Shown: piece by piece, positions 21,860-32,307 of the stretch
Position numbering within the stretch: the first letter of the stretch is position 1
Layout: the number at the start of each line of letters is the position of its first letter
Made by a program: the position numbers and the translations under genes
Notes under the pieces: generated by a model
Seen by the model: the letters and a program-made list of their open reading frames with translations, nothing else
What the model was told of the DNA's origin: nothing
Databases searched by the model: none
Assembly (NCBI GenBank): GCA_036023115.1
Contig: JAYKKT010000076.1
Location: 7,258,001 to 7,322,000 of the forward strand
Direction of reading: 5' to 3'
DNA: 64,000 nucleotides
Origin: Brasenia schreberi
Taxonomy: Eukaryota; Streptophyta; Magnoliopsida; Nymphaeales; Cabombaceae

Positions 21860-21966
21860 GGTGCGATCATGCCGGCACTTAATGCCGGATCCCCATGAGA
21901 ACTCCGCGGTTAAGCGTGCTTGGGCGAGAGTAGTACTAGGATGGGTGACCTCGCAGGGAAGTCCTC
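21860..21966 (+). rRNA. 5S rRNA gene copy 10, 3' end cut by LINE junction
   Basis: This copy has the best internal control region of the array: GTTAAGCGTGCTTGGGCGAG, AGTAGTACTAGGATGGGTGA, all as in the plant consensus. It ends at GGGAAGTCCTC, and the last 11-12 nt of the 5S are replaced by LINE sequence (ATCTTACGGAACATTTTAGA). Since 5S promoters are internal, it could in principle still recruit TFIIIA/TFIIIC, but it lacks its normal T-run terminator. Confidence 0.85.
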
Positions 21967-22843
21967 ATCTTACGGAACATTTTAGAGAAAAAAAGAAAGA
22001 CCTTTACGTGATATTTATTGATGTAGAAAAAGCTTACGATAGGGTACCGAGGGAGGTTCTTTGGAGTACCTTGGAAAAAAGATGTATCTCATTGATATAC
22101 ATTAACCATATAAAAGACATTTACGATGGTGCAAAAACATATGTGAGGACTCAAGATGTACTTTGGTGTATGTTTGCAAATGACATTTTGTTAGTGGAGG
22201 AGTCTAAGGAAAAAGTTAATAGAAAATTGGAACTATAGAGAGAAACATTAGAAAGCAAAGGCCTCTGACTTAGTAGAACAACGACATAATATATGGAATA
22301 TAAGTTTGATTATTTGGTTACTTCAGAGGACATAGAAATTAAAATTGGCACTCATTGCATCCCCAAAAGAAAAATTTTAAATACCTAGGGTCAATTTTTC
22401 ATAGTGTTGGAAGAATTGATGGAGATGTTACAAATAGAATTAATGGTGGTTGGTTAAAATGGAGAGGAGCATCAAATATTCTTTGTGATAAGAAGATACC
22501 ATTAAAATTAAATGGTAAATATTATATAGCAGCAATTAGACCTGCCATGTTTTATGATTCTAAGTGTTGGGCAATTAATCATCAACATGTACAAAAGATG
22601 TCTATAACAGAAATGAAGATGTTGAGATGGATGAGTGGTTATACAAGAAAAGAGAGTATATAAAATGAGGTTATTAGAAACAAATTAGGAGTGGCACCAA
22701 TAGAGGATAAAATGAGAGAATATCGTTTAAGATGATTTGGACATATAGAAAGAAGATCAAAAGAAGAACCTGGAAGAAGGTATGAAAAACTAAAATTGGA
22801 AAGTATTAAAAGTGGTAGAGGACGACCACAATGTTGTTGTTGT
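21967..22843 (+). mobile_element. RTE-clade LINE copy 5, joined to the 5S array
   Basis: Starts abruptly at ATCTTACGGAACATTTTAGA, equivalent to an internal point of the RT domain in copy 7 (near 29980), and reads [29 protein letters not shown] and so on. Between CVRTQ-equivalent and PWCM-equivalent positions about 120 bp are deleted, so the frame jumps to VLWCMFANDILLVEES; the catalytic ADD reads AND. At the 3' side the terminal ~150 bp of the family are missing: GAGGACGACCACA is followed directly by ATGTTGTTGTTG and then repeat A sequence. No TSD is visible. Confidence 0.88.
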
Positions 22844-23082
22844 AATGGTTGTGAGGTTGAAGGGGTGTTCAGTGTTGACCCTATTTGATATAATTGTATC
22901 TCAAACGGTTCCTTGTATTAAAGGGAAACAAAAATAACACTTCAAGCAGGGAAACAAACATTCATATATACCTATATATAAATAAAAAATAACATATATA
23001 TATATATATGTATGCACACAAAAAAAGTACAAATTATATATATCTTCAAAGGACATACAAGTACTAAGTGACATAGAGGGGG

Positions 23083-23312
23083 GTAGTGGTAAATGTTCAA
23101 ACCTCATCCGTGCTCAAATTTATTTTATCAATTCAACTATTCAATTTTTGCGATAAAAGGTTGTTGATGTGATAAAATAAAAATTGTTTAAGTGTAAAGT
23201 ATAAAAGTATGATTGTAATTTTAATTTAAATCTCTCATTAATTAGGCCAATTAAATGCTGAAGATGTTTAATTAGATTTGAGCATGGATTGGGTTTGAGC
23301 ATTTTCCACTAC
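23083..23312. mobile_element. Foldback (MITE-like) unit A-1
   Basis: Terminal inverted repeats GTAGTGGTAAATGTTCAAAC on the left and GGGTTTGAGCATTTTCCACT on the right pair at about 24 of 27 positions. Length is about 230 bp with no coding capacity. The same unit occurs in repeat B at 32308-32539. Confidence 0.75.
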
Positions 23313-23473
23313 TTATATATACTTGGTTTGCTAGCATATCTAAAAACTTCTCAACCGTTCGATTTAAAATCTGGGTGGTTGATAATTAATTTAAAAAGTG
23401 AAAGGTGCACCTTTTTCTTAAAGTATACTTCATTCAAAAAGTAACTTTATATATAGAAACACATATAGAGAAA

Positions 23474-23715
23474 GTGATAATTCCTTAAATCCTATCCATG
23501 ATCAAATCTATTTTATCATCTCAATAGTTTGACGTCTGAGATGAACGATTGAGGTGATAAAGCAAAAGTATTTAATGCACCTAGTATATTAAATATAAAG
23601 TAAAAGAGTATAACGATACTTTTATTTCAAATCTTTAGGGTTGAACATTGCAACCAAATGGTGGAGATATTTAATTGGATTTTAATAAGGATGGGGTTTG
23701 TGCATTTATCATTAC
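23474..23715. mobile_element. Foldback (MITE-like) unit A-2
   Basis: Ends GTGATAATTCCTTAAATCCT and GGGGTTTGTGCATTTATCAT are weaker inverted repeats of the same family. The interior contains TTTTATCATCTCAATAGTTT and its imperfect complement. The counterpart in B is 32703-32945. Confidence 0.65.
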
Positions 23716-23743
23716 CTCTACACACACATATCTATATATGAAG

Positions 23744-23970
23744 GTAGCGGTAAATGCTCAAACCTTACCCCATGCTGAATGTACTCAAACATTTTCAATG
23801 TTCAATTGACATGATTAATGTTGGGAATTTGAATTAAAGGTACACTTATAGTTTTGTACTTTGCCTTAATGATACAAAGTGTTGTATCATCTCAATTGTT
23901 CATCTCAAAGATCGAACAGTTGAGATGATAAAGTAGATTTGAGCATAGATGGGGTTTAAGCATTTACCAT
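23744..23970. mobile_element. Foldback (MITE-like) unit A-3
   Basis: Ends GTAGCGGTAAATGCTCAAAC and GGGGTTTAAGCATTTACCAT are inverted repeats. The B counterpart (32987-34049) is interrupted by the hAT element at 33032. Confidence 0.7.
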
Positions 23971-23978
23971 ATATAGAA

Positions 23979-24226
23979 CATGATAAATGAACACACCTAT
24001 TTATGGTTAAATCCACTTAAATATTTTCACTTTTCGATTGAGAAGATCAATTGTGAAGATTTGAATTTAAAAAACAAAAAGTATCATTGTCCTTTTTTTG
24101 TACTTCATGTCTAATGCAACTAGTGTATTGAAAACTTTTAAATTCAAATCTCTATCGTTATCATATCTATCAAACGTTGGAGATGGTTAAGTAGATTTAA
24201 GCCTGAATGGGTGTGTGCATGAACTA
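23979..24226. mobile_element. Foldback (MITE-like) unit A-4
   Basis: A diverged member: the left end CATGATAAATGAACACACCT and the right end GGGTGTGTGCATGAACT pair imperfectly. The B counterpart is 34082-34328. Confidence 0.6.
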
Positions 24227-25075
24227 TACTCTCTCCTCCCACACCTTCTTCCTCGTTACTCCATTCTAACCCATTCAAGGTAGAAAATGATAATCTCAAG
24301 CTTCTCTCAATTAATAATGGTCGTTGCCTATTTTCTCTAATTGTGTGAGCATCCATTGTTTATGCTCAATCAACGACAATCATTTGGGTTGGTAACTTGG
24401 TTATAGAGGGATGATTATATGCATTTAGGGGTTTCAGGCTTGTTCACCTAAAATCTTTAAGGCGTTTCGATCTTCCTATTAGGTGGTCAGCTGCTTGGGG
24501 ACATTGAAAAGCAATGGCATTCATCTTGTTTATGCCTTCACCATAAGCTACTTCTTTGAAGTGCGCAATTTTTGCTCAATCCTGATGATGATTTTTGCGG
24601 TTTTTGTTGTGGCATCTTCCTTCTTTTCATGCCATTGCCAGATAGTTGCCCAAGTTGATGCATTCTTTACACAAAATAGTTGAGGTTACTTATTATTTCT
24701 CAACATGTTTGCCACTGAGTAGCTGTGCATGTAGGCTGATACATTCTTACACATAATGGCCATAGTCAAGCATTGCTGCATGTTGGTTATTTGCTATCAT
24801 AGTAGGAACAAGCTTGTTTTTAGTTTCTTTTTTTGCTACCAACAGCACATTTAGCTACTACCTCCGTTTAGTGATTATGATGTTTTATAAAGATTCATGG
24901 TTTCTTTGTTTCCAATTGTTTCTGTTGTAAATGGAAATTGGATGTCTTTATGTATGAAATTGCCATTGTTACTTTCATGCTATGGATATTAGTAATTTGC
25001 ATTTCCCTTCGACAATGTTGTGAGTACTGAGTAGAGATACATATCGCATATCGTATCCGTATCATAGTTTTGCTT

Positions 25076-26027
25076 TCTTGTCCTTAAAGATTGTAAATAT
25101 AGAAAATAGGAAAAATACAAATAGGAAAATAGTTCTAAGAAATATGATAAGAAATCCTAATTCTTCAATCTATCTATTAGCAGCCGTGTGGCTGTTGTAG
25201 TGCTTGGCATTTAATTGTCGACCTCCGAAAACACAACGTCGCGGACCACTATAGCGATCTGCCAAATTGTGTTTTGCGTACAAGGCGTGTCGATCCGTAT
25301 GGATATGGGTCGACCTGATCCAGTTCAAAGATTTAATGATAACACAACTAAAGTCCTATTTCTGAAATTTTTACCACGGGTCTCTCTCGCTCTCTTTCAT
25401 TGTTCTGCCACGGTTTTGCGACTGACACCGGATTTAATGAAAACCAAAATGAAATCATATTTCTGAAACTTCCACCGCTGTCTCTCTCTCATACTTCTTC
25501 CATCGTTCTACCACTAGCAGCAGCAACCACCGGCAATGTGACGGCAAGGGTTATCTCTCTCTCTCTCTCACTCAGTGTGTTGCACAAACTGCTCAGAGAT
25601 GGGATTTTCTTTGTTAAGAAAGCGTATCATTTGATTAAGAAGATGGGCTCCCTAATGCAAGCTAAGGAGAGGGAGACATGTCCACGGTCTTAAGGCCTCT
25701 CTGTCTACTTGATACAAACTTCCAACCTTTAGTCCTAACCATGTCCACGGTTTTTATGAGGCAGCCTGTTAGGTGGCCTCATTGGCTTGGCTTCTAATAT
25801 TTATGCTTGCTTCTATCTGCACGAACCCTTGTTATGTGCAACACAAGTAATGGCTTGTTGGGTTCAGACTTAAAGATAACTCAGGCTTGTTACTGTTTTA
25901 TTTGGATAAGTTTCTTATGAGCAACATGAGAAATTGGATGTCTTGGTTCTGGTGGTATCTTGTCTTCCGCTTTGCAAAACTAAACCATGTGAAATCATTC
26001 TAACCACATGGATGGTATAAGTTGGTC
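25076..26027. other. Non-coding, no gene recognised
   Basis: Two overlapping frames (25215-25466 and 25400-25693) cross a loose duplication of a TATTTCTGAAA...TCTCTCTC...GTTCTACCAC block about 100 bp apart and match no family. The end (TCGATCAAAGGAAGAT) is the target of LINE copy 6. Confidence 0.4.
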
Positions 26028-26474
26028 GATCAAAGGAAGATACAACAACAACTACAACAACTAAGCCTTTTCCCATACTAGACGGGTTCGACTACATGGA
26101 TTCTTTGTTTCCACAGACAGTTAACTCATTTTATCCTCTATTGGTGTCACTCATAATTTGTTTCTAATAACCTCATTATGTATACGGTCTTTTCTTATAT
26201 GACCACTCATCCATCTCAACATCTTCATTTCTGTCACAGACATCTTTTGTACATGTTGATGATTAACTGCCCAACACTCATAGCCATAAAACATGGCAGG
26301 CCTAATTGCTACTCTATAATATTTACCTTTTAACTTTAATGGTATCTTCTTATCACAAAGAATACCTGATGCTCCTCTCCATTTTAACCAACCAGCATTA
26401 ATTTTATGCGTAACATCTCCATCAATTCTGGAGTCACTATGAAAAATTGACCCTAGATATTTAAAACTATCCTT

Positions 26475-27965
26475 TTAGGGGATGCAATGTATACCAATTT
26501 TAATTTCTATGTCCTCTGAGGTCACCAAATGATCAAACTTACATTCCATATATTCTATCTTTGTTCTACTAAGTCGGAGGCCTTTGCTTTCTAATGTTTC
26601 TCTCCATAGTTCCAATTTTCTAGTAACTTTTTCCTTAGACTCCTCCACTAATATAATGTCATCTGCAAATAACATACACCAAGGTATTTCATCTTGAATA
26701 TTTTTTGTTAACTCATCCATCACCATTATAAATAAGTATGGACTTAAAGTTGATCCTTGATGTAACCCAATATTAATTTCAAAGAAGTCTATCATTCCTT
26801 CCTGAGTCCTCACACATGTTTTTGCACCATCATACATGTCTCTTATAAGATTAATGTATGTTAATGGGATGCCTCTTTTTCGCAAAGTTCTCTAAATAAC
26901 CTCCCTCGGTACCCTATCATAAGCTTTTTCTACATTAACAAATATCATGTGAAGGTTTTTCTTTTTTGCTCTAAAATGTTCCATAAGACGTCTCAAAAGG
27001 TGAATCGCTTCAATAGTAGATATGCCTGGCATGAATCCAAATTGGTTTTTTGTTGTACTTGATACTTGTCTTAACCTACGTTCGATAATTCTTTCCCATA
27101 ATTTCATAGTATGGCTCATTAACTTGATACCTCGATAATTCGCACAATTTTGAATGTCTCCCTTGTTCTTATATATAGGTATAAGTGTACTTGCTCTCCA
27201 TTCCTCAGGCATCTTTTGGTTTTTCCATATTTCATTAAATAGTCTTGTGAGCCAAGTGATTCCTATGTCTCCTAGTATTTTCCAAACTTCTATAGTAATA
27301 TTATCTGGTCCTACCGATTTACCACCCTTCATATGTTTAAGAGCCTCTTTGACTTTATTCTTTTGAATACATCGGTAAAACTTGTGGTTTATATACTTTT
27401 CTGATTTGGCTAACTCTCCTAAGATAATACTAACATCTTTATTTTCATTAAAAAGCTTATAAAAATAGTTTTTCCATCTATTTCTTATATCATCATTTGT
27501 CACTAGAATTTTTTCATCCTTGTCCTTGATGCATCTAACATAATTAAGATCTTTAGTTTTCTTATCTCTAGCTCTAGCTATCCTAAAAATATCCCTTTCA
27601 TCCTCATCCTTGATGCATCTAATATAATTAAGATCTTTAGTTTTCTTATCTCTAGCCCTAGCTATCCTAAAAATATCCCTTTCACCCTCTTTTGAGTTGA
27701 GTTTTTTATATAAATCCTCCCAAATTTTAACTTTTGTTTCACTCACGACCTTTTTCGTTTCCTTCTTTGCTTTCTTATAAGCCTCTAAAGTTTCACTAGT
27801 TTTATTATCGTAATGTAATTTGTAACATGCCCTCTTTGCCTTAATTTTATTTTGCACTACTTCACTCCACCATCGAGCTTCTTTTTGTGCCGTTACACCT
27901 CCCATAGATACACCTAACACATCTTTCGCCACTTTCCTAATATGTATAGCCATATTGTTCCACAT
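26475..27965 (-). pseudogene. RT ORF of LINE copy 6
   Basis: Residues run from a linker region to the RT. They include [77 protein letters not shown] and the catalytic PWCMLFADDIILVEE. A TAG at 26892-26894 replaces the Trp codon found in copy 7, and the frame then stays open to a TAA at 26475-26477 after HCIP. Near 27525-27690 an 84-bp tandem duplication repeats [23 protein letters not shown] proteins copy their RNA at a nicked target; this one cannot. Confidence 0.9.
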
Positions 27966-28262
27966 ATCACACGGTGTACCAACATAATTCCAAACATCTC
28001 GTTGAAGGACTTTCTGCTTAAATTTATCTTCTTTCTTGTTTTTGAGGTATCACCATTTAGTCTGAATAGCTCGATGCACTCTTTTCTTTTTTGTCTATTT
28101 TTTTATTTGTAAAACCATAACTAAAAGTGGATGTTGGGTGGTTAAGGTTTCTCCTGGAATTACCTTGCAATCTTTACAACACGCTCTATCTTTTTTTCTA
28201 CACATAAAGTAATCAATTTGTGTTTGTGATAAGCCACTCTTATAAGTAATTAAATGTTCATC

Positions 28263-28529
28263 TCATTTTTTGAAGATTGTATTGACTATAAAGATATCAA
28301 ATGCCATAGCAAAATTTAAAATCTCCCTACCTTCCTCATTTATATCCCTAAAACCAAAGTTTTCATGAATCCCTTGATATCCTAATGCCTCTTTATCGAC
28401 ATGTCCATTTAAGTCTCCTCCTAAACAAATCATCTCCCTTTGTGGAATCTTTTGAATCACCTTATCTAACTCTTCCCAAAAAGTTGTCTTTATACTATCT
28501 TCTACTCCTACTTGGGGGTGCGTAAGCAC
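28263..28529 (-). pseudogene. AP-endonuclease-domain remnant of LINE copy 6
   Basis: Frame includes HPQVGVEDSIKTTFWEELDK and CLGGDLNGHVDKEALGYQGI, followed by FGFRDINEEGREILNFAMAF. The GGDLNGHV block corresponds to the GDFNGH active-site motif of RTE endonucleases (Mg-dependent strand nicking). The flanking endonuclease parts (RIGSWN..TL near 28830-28780, C..ETK-like near 28710) are in other frames, so the domain is broken. Confidence 0.85.
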
Positions 28530-29223
28530 AAACTATATTCAAAACCTCTACTCCTAAAACTAATTTCAACGTCATGATTCGGTCACCATATCGTTGAATG
28601 TCTACTACACTATTATGATAATACCAACTCGTTTCGATCCTTTTCTTTACCTGAGTACTATAATTTAAAACTTGTATTCTCTATCTCCTTTGCTTTTTCT
28701 CTAACTCATTTTGTCTCTCGTAAACAACAAATATGAATCTTTCTCCGAATCATAGTATCTACCACCTCCATTAACTTATCGAATAATGTTCCGATATTCC
28801 AAGAACCAATACGAATCTTATTTTCTAGGACTAGCTTTCTTACCCCTGCATCCGTCCATATTCAAAATGCGGAGACCCTTTCTAAAAATTATTCACTACA
28901 TTCAGGCGGCAATGTAGCGGGACTAACTTCTTTACCCACACCTGTTCATGATGTGTGAACCCTCTCTGCAATTCATTTACTACATTCGGGCGAAAATGTA
29001 GTTGCCCTTGCTTACTTATTACTTCATTCGGGCTCTACAGCACGTCGCTAGGCGAGGACACCCCATAGCAATGCTCATAATTTTTGTAATCCATGTTATA
29101 AAAATCCGATAAAGTTTTACGCTGGTTGTCGAAAGCCTAACACAACTCTCCTCCTTTATCCGGGCTTGAGACCGACAATGTAAGGGTGAAACCTTACATG
29201 GGCGGAGTTGATTAAAGGAAGAT

Positions 29224-29482
29224 GAGGAAGAAAAAATTATTTTTGAAGAAATGAATTAAGAGTAAGAGGAATTAGAAGAACGAGGATCTTCATATGAAAA
29301 TGAACATCATTAGTCTTTTATCAAATAGATATCTTTTTTGGTTCATCTTAAATAATTCAGTTTATATATGTATATCACATTTGGTGGATGTTGTATTTTG
29401 GACTTATTAAGTTGTTATATTTGATGTTGCTTTAAAATACTATATATATTTTAGTCATTTGGTGGATGTTATATTTTGAACC
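29224..29482 (+). other. AT-rich spacer with acidic coding remnant
   Basis: GAGGAAGAAAAAATTATTTT and the following bases translate to a Glu-rich tail ending YENEHH-stop, as seen at the C-terminus of plant hAT transposases. No other part of such a gene was found nearby, so this is weak. Confidence 0.3.
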
Positions 29483-29503
29483 TATTATATTATATGATTT
29501 TTT

Positions 29504-31068
29504 ATAAGCTTTTTAATGAAAATAAAGATGTTAGTATTAGCTTAAGAGAGTTAGCCAAATTAGAAAAGTATATAAACCATAATTTCTACCGACGTATTCA
29601 AAAGAATGAAGTCAAAGAGGCTCTTAAACATATGAAGGGTGGTAAATCGGTAGGACCAGATAATATTACTATAGAAGTTTGGAAAATACTAGAAGACATA
29701 GGAATCACTTGGCTCACAAGACTATTTAATGAAATATGGAAAAACCAAAAGATGCCCGAGGAATGGAGAGCAAGTACACTTATACCTATATATAAGAACA
29801 AGGGAGACATTCAAAATTGTGTGAATTATCGAGGTATCAAGTTAATGAGCCATACTATGAAATTATGGGAAAGAATTATCGAACGTAGGTTAAGACAAGT
29901 ATCAAGTACAACAAATGACCAATTTGGATTCATGCCAGGCATATCTACTATTGAAGCGATTCACCTTTTGAGACGTCTTATGGAACATTTTAGAGCAAAA
30001 AAGAAAAACCTTCACATGATATTTATTGATGTAGAAAAAGCTTATGATAGGGTACCGAGAGAAGTTATTTGGAGAACTTTGGAAAAAAGAGGTATCCCAT
30101 TGACATACATTAACCTTATTAGAGACATGTATGATGGTGCAAAAACATGTGTGAGGACTCAGGAAGGAATGACAGACTTCTTTGAAATTAATATTGGGTT
30201 ACATCAAGGATCAACTTTAAGTCCATACTTATTTATAATGGTGATGGATGAGTTAACAAAAAATATTCAAGATGAAATACCTTGGTGTATGTTATTTGTA
30301 GATGACATTACATTAGTGGAGGAGTCTAAGGAAAAAGTTACTAGAAAATTGGAACTATGGAGAGAGACATTAGAAAGCAAAGGACTCCGACTTAGTAGAA
30401 CAAAGATAGAATATATGGAATGTAAGTTTGATCATTTGGTGACCTCAGAGGACATAGAAATTAAAATTGACAAACATTGCATCCCCTAAAAGGAAAGTTT
30501 TAAATATCTAGGGTCAATTTTTCATAGTGACTCCAGAATTGATGGAGATGTTACGCAAAAAATTAATGTTGGTTGGTTAAAATGGAGAGGAGCATCAGGT
30601 ATTCTTTGTGATAAGAAGATGCCATTAAAGTTAAAAGGTAAATATTATAGAGCAGCAATTAGGCCTGCCATGTTTTATGGTTCTGAGTGTTGGGCAGTTA
30701 ATCATCAACATGTACAAAAGATGTGTGTGACAGAAATGAAGATGTTGAGATGGATGAGTGGTCATACAAGAAAAGACCGTATACATAATGAGGTTATTAG
30801 AAACAAATTAGGAGTGACACCAATAGAGGATAAAATGAGAGAATATCGTTTAAGATGGTTTGGACATATAGAAAGAAGATCAAAAGAAGAACCTGTAAGA
30901 AGGTTAGAAAAGTTAAATTTAGAAAGTATTAAAAGAGCTAGAGGACGACCACAAAAGTGTTGGAAAGAAACAATAAAAAATGATCTAGCTTATTGGGAGT
31001 TATCTGCTAACATGGCACACGATAGGGATCTATGGAAACAAAGAATCCATGTAGCCTACCCCGTCTAG
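29504..31068 (+). pseudogene. RT ORF of LINE copy 7, one in-frame stop
   Basis: A single frame covers the RT and C-terminal region. It includes [40 protein letters not shown], an active site read as [15 protein letters not shown] (FVDD instead of FADD) and, after a single TAA at 30487-30489, KESFKYLGSIFHSDSRIDGD through WFGHIERRSKEEPVRR and finally HVAYPV-stop at 31068. The endonuclease half is absent because of 5' truncation. The TAA follows HCIP exactly as in copy 6. About 95% similar to copy 6 by eye. Confidence 0.9.
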
Positions 31069-31097
31069 TATGGAAAAAGGCTTAGTTGTTGTTGTTG
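29504..31097 (+). mobile_element. RTE-clade LINE copy 7, 5'-truncated, 21-bp TSD
   Basis: Flanked by identical 21-bp repeats at 29483-29503 and 31098-31118 (TATTATATTATATGATTTTT plus T). It begins at ATAAGCTTTTTAATG, with a short T-rich microhomology to the target at the 5' joint, and ends in GGCTTAGTTG(TTG)n. The perfect TSD and nearly open frame make it the youngest insertion visible here. It lies head-to-head with copy 6. Confidence 0.95.
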
Positions 31098-31118
31098 TAT
31101 TATATTATATGATTTTTT

Positions 31119-31954
31119 GGTGGGTGTTACATTTTTTATGCATCTTGAAGATTTTTTTCTCCTATTCTTTCTACAGGTAAGTATAGTACGTTATTCAAGT
31201 TATATTGGATCGTACTTGAGCAGATAAGTATAATATATTTGTTATTTTTAGTTTTTCTACTTAGAATTAGAATAATTTGGTGTTAGAATTACTTGGTGAT
31301 ATTTGTCTTTGTTTTTCAATTTAAAAATCCAAGATGCATATACCACCATATATTTATTGTTTGTCTTCTTAAAATTTGTTTATTTAGTTTGATTCATATT
31401 TATGAATGTAGTGATTATCGGTTTCTTAATATTTCTCAAAAATTAGAGAATCCTTTACATATATATTAGTTTTTAATTTTAAATGATAGTGTACCGCTAA
31501 ATCTCTATATTCCCGCTACCAGTATATTAGGGTTAAGCTTTAGCAACATGCTAACCGTTATTGATAACACAGTCTTCAATGAAAGATGACACTCTTAGAG
31601 TAGAGGAACGAAGAATTAATAATTATGTAAGATAAGAAACGTTGTAAGACAGAAGTTCTCATGGGAAGACAATTAACAAATAAATAAAATTAATTCTTGA
31701 CATAAGCATATGATCAAAATATAACAATCAAAGGAATAAGTATATGATGAAAAAAAAGTTTTGTAAAGCTATAAAAAGAATCATAATATCAATAAGTTTT
31801 TCAAAGAAAATGTGGTATAAAGACAAAGTTTTGTGATTCTAGCAAGGTGGGTTAGAAACATAAACCAATGTCCCTTTCGAATGTTGAGATCATAGAAATG
31901 CTCTTTTAATTTTGTAGAAAAAGGAAGAGAAATTATTACTTGCTTGCTACGAAG
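31119..31954. other. AT-rich non-coding; holds one of a pair of direct repeats
   Basis: No gene. From about 31648 to 31770 (AGAAGTTCTCATGGGAAGAC, then AATTCTTGACATAAGCAT) it matches 35866-35985. The two copies lie either side of repeat B and LINE copy 8. Confidence 0.6.
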
Positions 31955-32307
31955 AGAAACTCGTCAAAGCCTATGAACTTGATGGTTTTTTATGAGAGGG
32001 ATAAAATGGGAACTTCACGTAGAGCGGAGAGGTGCCAAAAGGACACAAAGTTGTGAACATGTGGGGTTTTGGAAATTCCACTTCAAGATTTTTCCTTCGT
32101 AATGGTTGTGAGGTTGAAGGGACGTTCAATGTTCCCCATTTGATGTAATTGTATCTCAAACAATCCTTGTATTAAAGGGAAACAGGAATAACACTTCAGG
32201 CAGAAAAACAAACATACATATATACCTCTATATATGTATCCACACAAAAAATCGTAAATTACATATATCTTCAAAGGACATGCAAGTACTAAGTGACATA
32301 GAGGGAG

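Larger units (their letters stand above)
17565..21966 (+). repeat. Ectopic 5S rDNA tandem array
   Basis: About nine head-to-tail units of roughly 480-590 bp are recognised by the 5S internal promoter words AAGCGTGCTTGGGCGAGAG and AGGATGGGTGACCTC and the 3' end TCCTCGTGTTGCACC. Measured spacings between successive GGATGGGTGACC words are about 505, 587, 585, 567, 521, 481, 95, 499 and 515 bp. The array is GC- and CpG-rich in AT-rich surroundings. Each spacer repeats the 5S 3' end two or more extra times, each followed by TTTTTGCAC and a CTTTATCGGC(CG)GATGGT block. The array starts mid-gene and stops 11-12 nt before a 5S 3' end, directly against LINE sequence. Indel differences between units are frequent, so either the array is degenerate or the assembly here is noisy. 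Confidence 0.93.
22844..25075 (+). repeat. Repeat A, right arm
   Basis: Matches repeat B from TAATGGTTGTGAGGTTGAAG (32100) through to GTCCTTAAA (35190), in the same order and orientation with many scattered substitutions. It contains four foldback units, then a tract around 24240-24980 without a convincing coding frame (including words such as TTGTTGTGGCATCTTCCTTC shared with B). This is non-coding repetitive DNA of unknown class. Confidence 0.88.
26042..29209 (-). mobile_element. RTE-clade LINE copy 6, essentially full length
   Basis: About 3.17 kb flanked by GATCAAAGGAAGAT (26028-26041) and GATTAAAGGAAGAT (29210-29223), a 14-bp TSD with one mismatch. From the 5' side (right) it has a leader containing CTTACATTGTCGGTCTCAAG and GGTGTCCTCGCCTAGCGACG, recognisable from plant RTE elements, an endonuclease-like region, a linker, an RT domain, the C-terminal region and an (AAC)n-antisense tail. 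It is the reference copy of the window. It is inactive because of frameshifts and at least two nonsense codons. It inserted into a short acidic-coding stretch (29224-29310), possibly another hAT C-terminal tail. Confidence 0.93.

Noticed and set aside
17565..21966. Cassandra-type TRIM element (5S promoter inside an LTR)
   Set aside because: There are many tandem 5S units with a shared spacer, no TG...CA LTR pair, no primer-binding site and no polypurine tract. The layout is an rDNA array.
27154..27366. Plus-strand frame, repeated as 29598-29810 on the minus strand
   Set aside because: Antisense shadow of the RT domain in LINE copies 6 and 7; conservation reflects the LINE.
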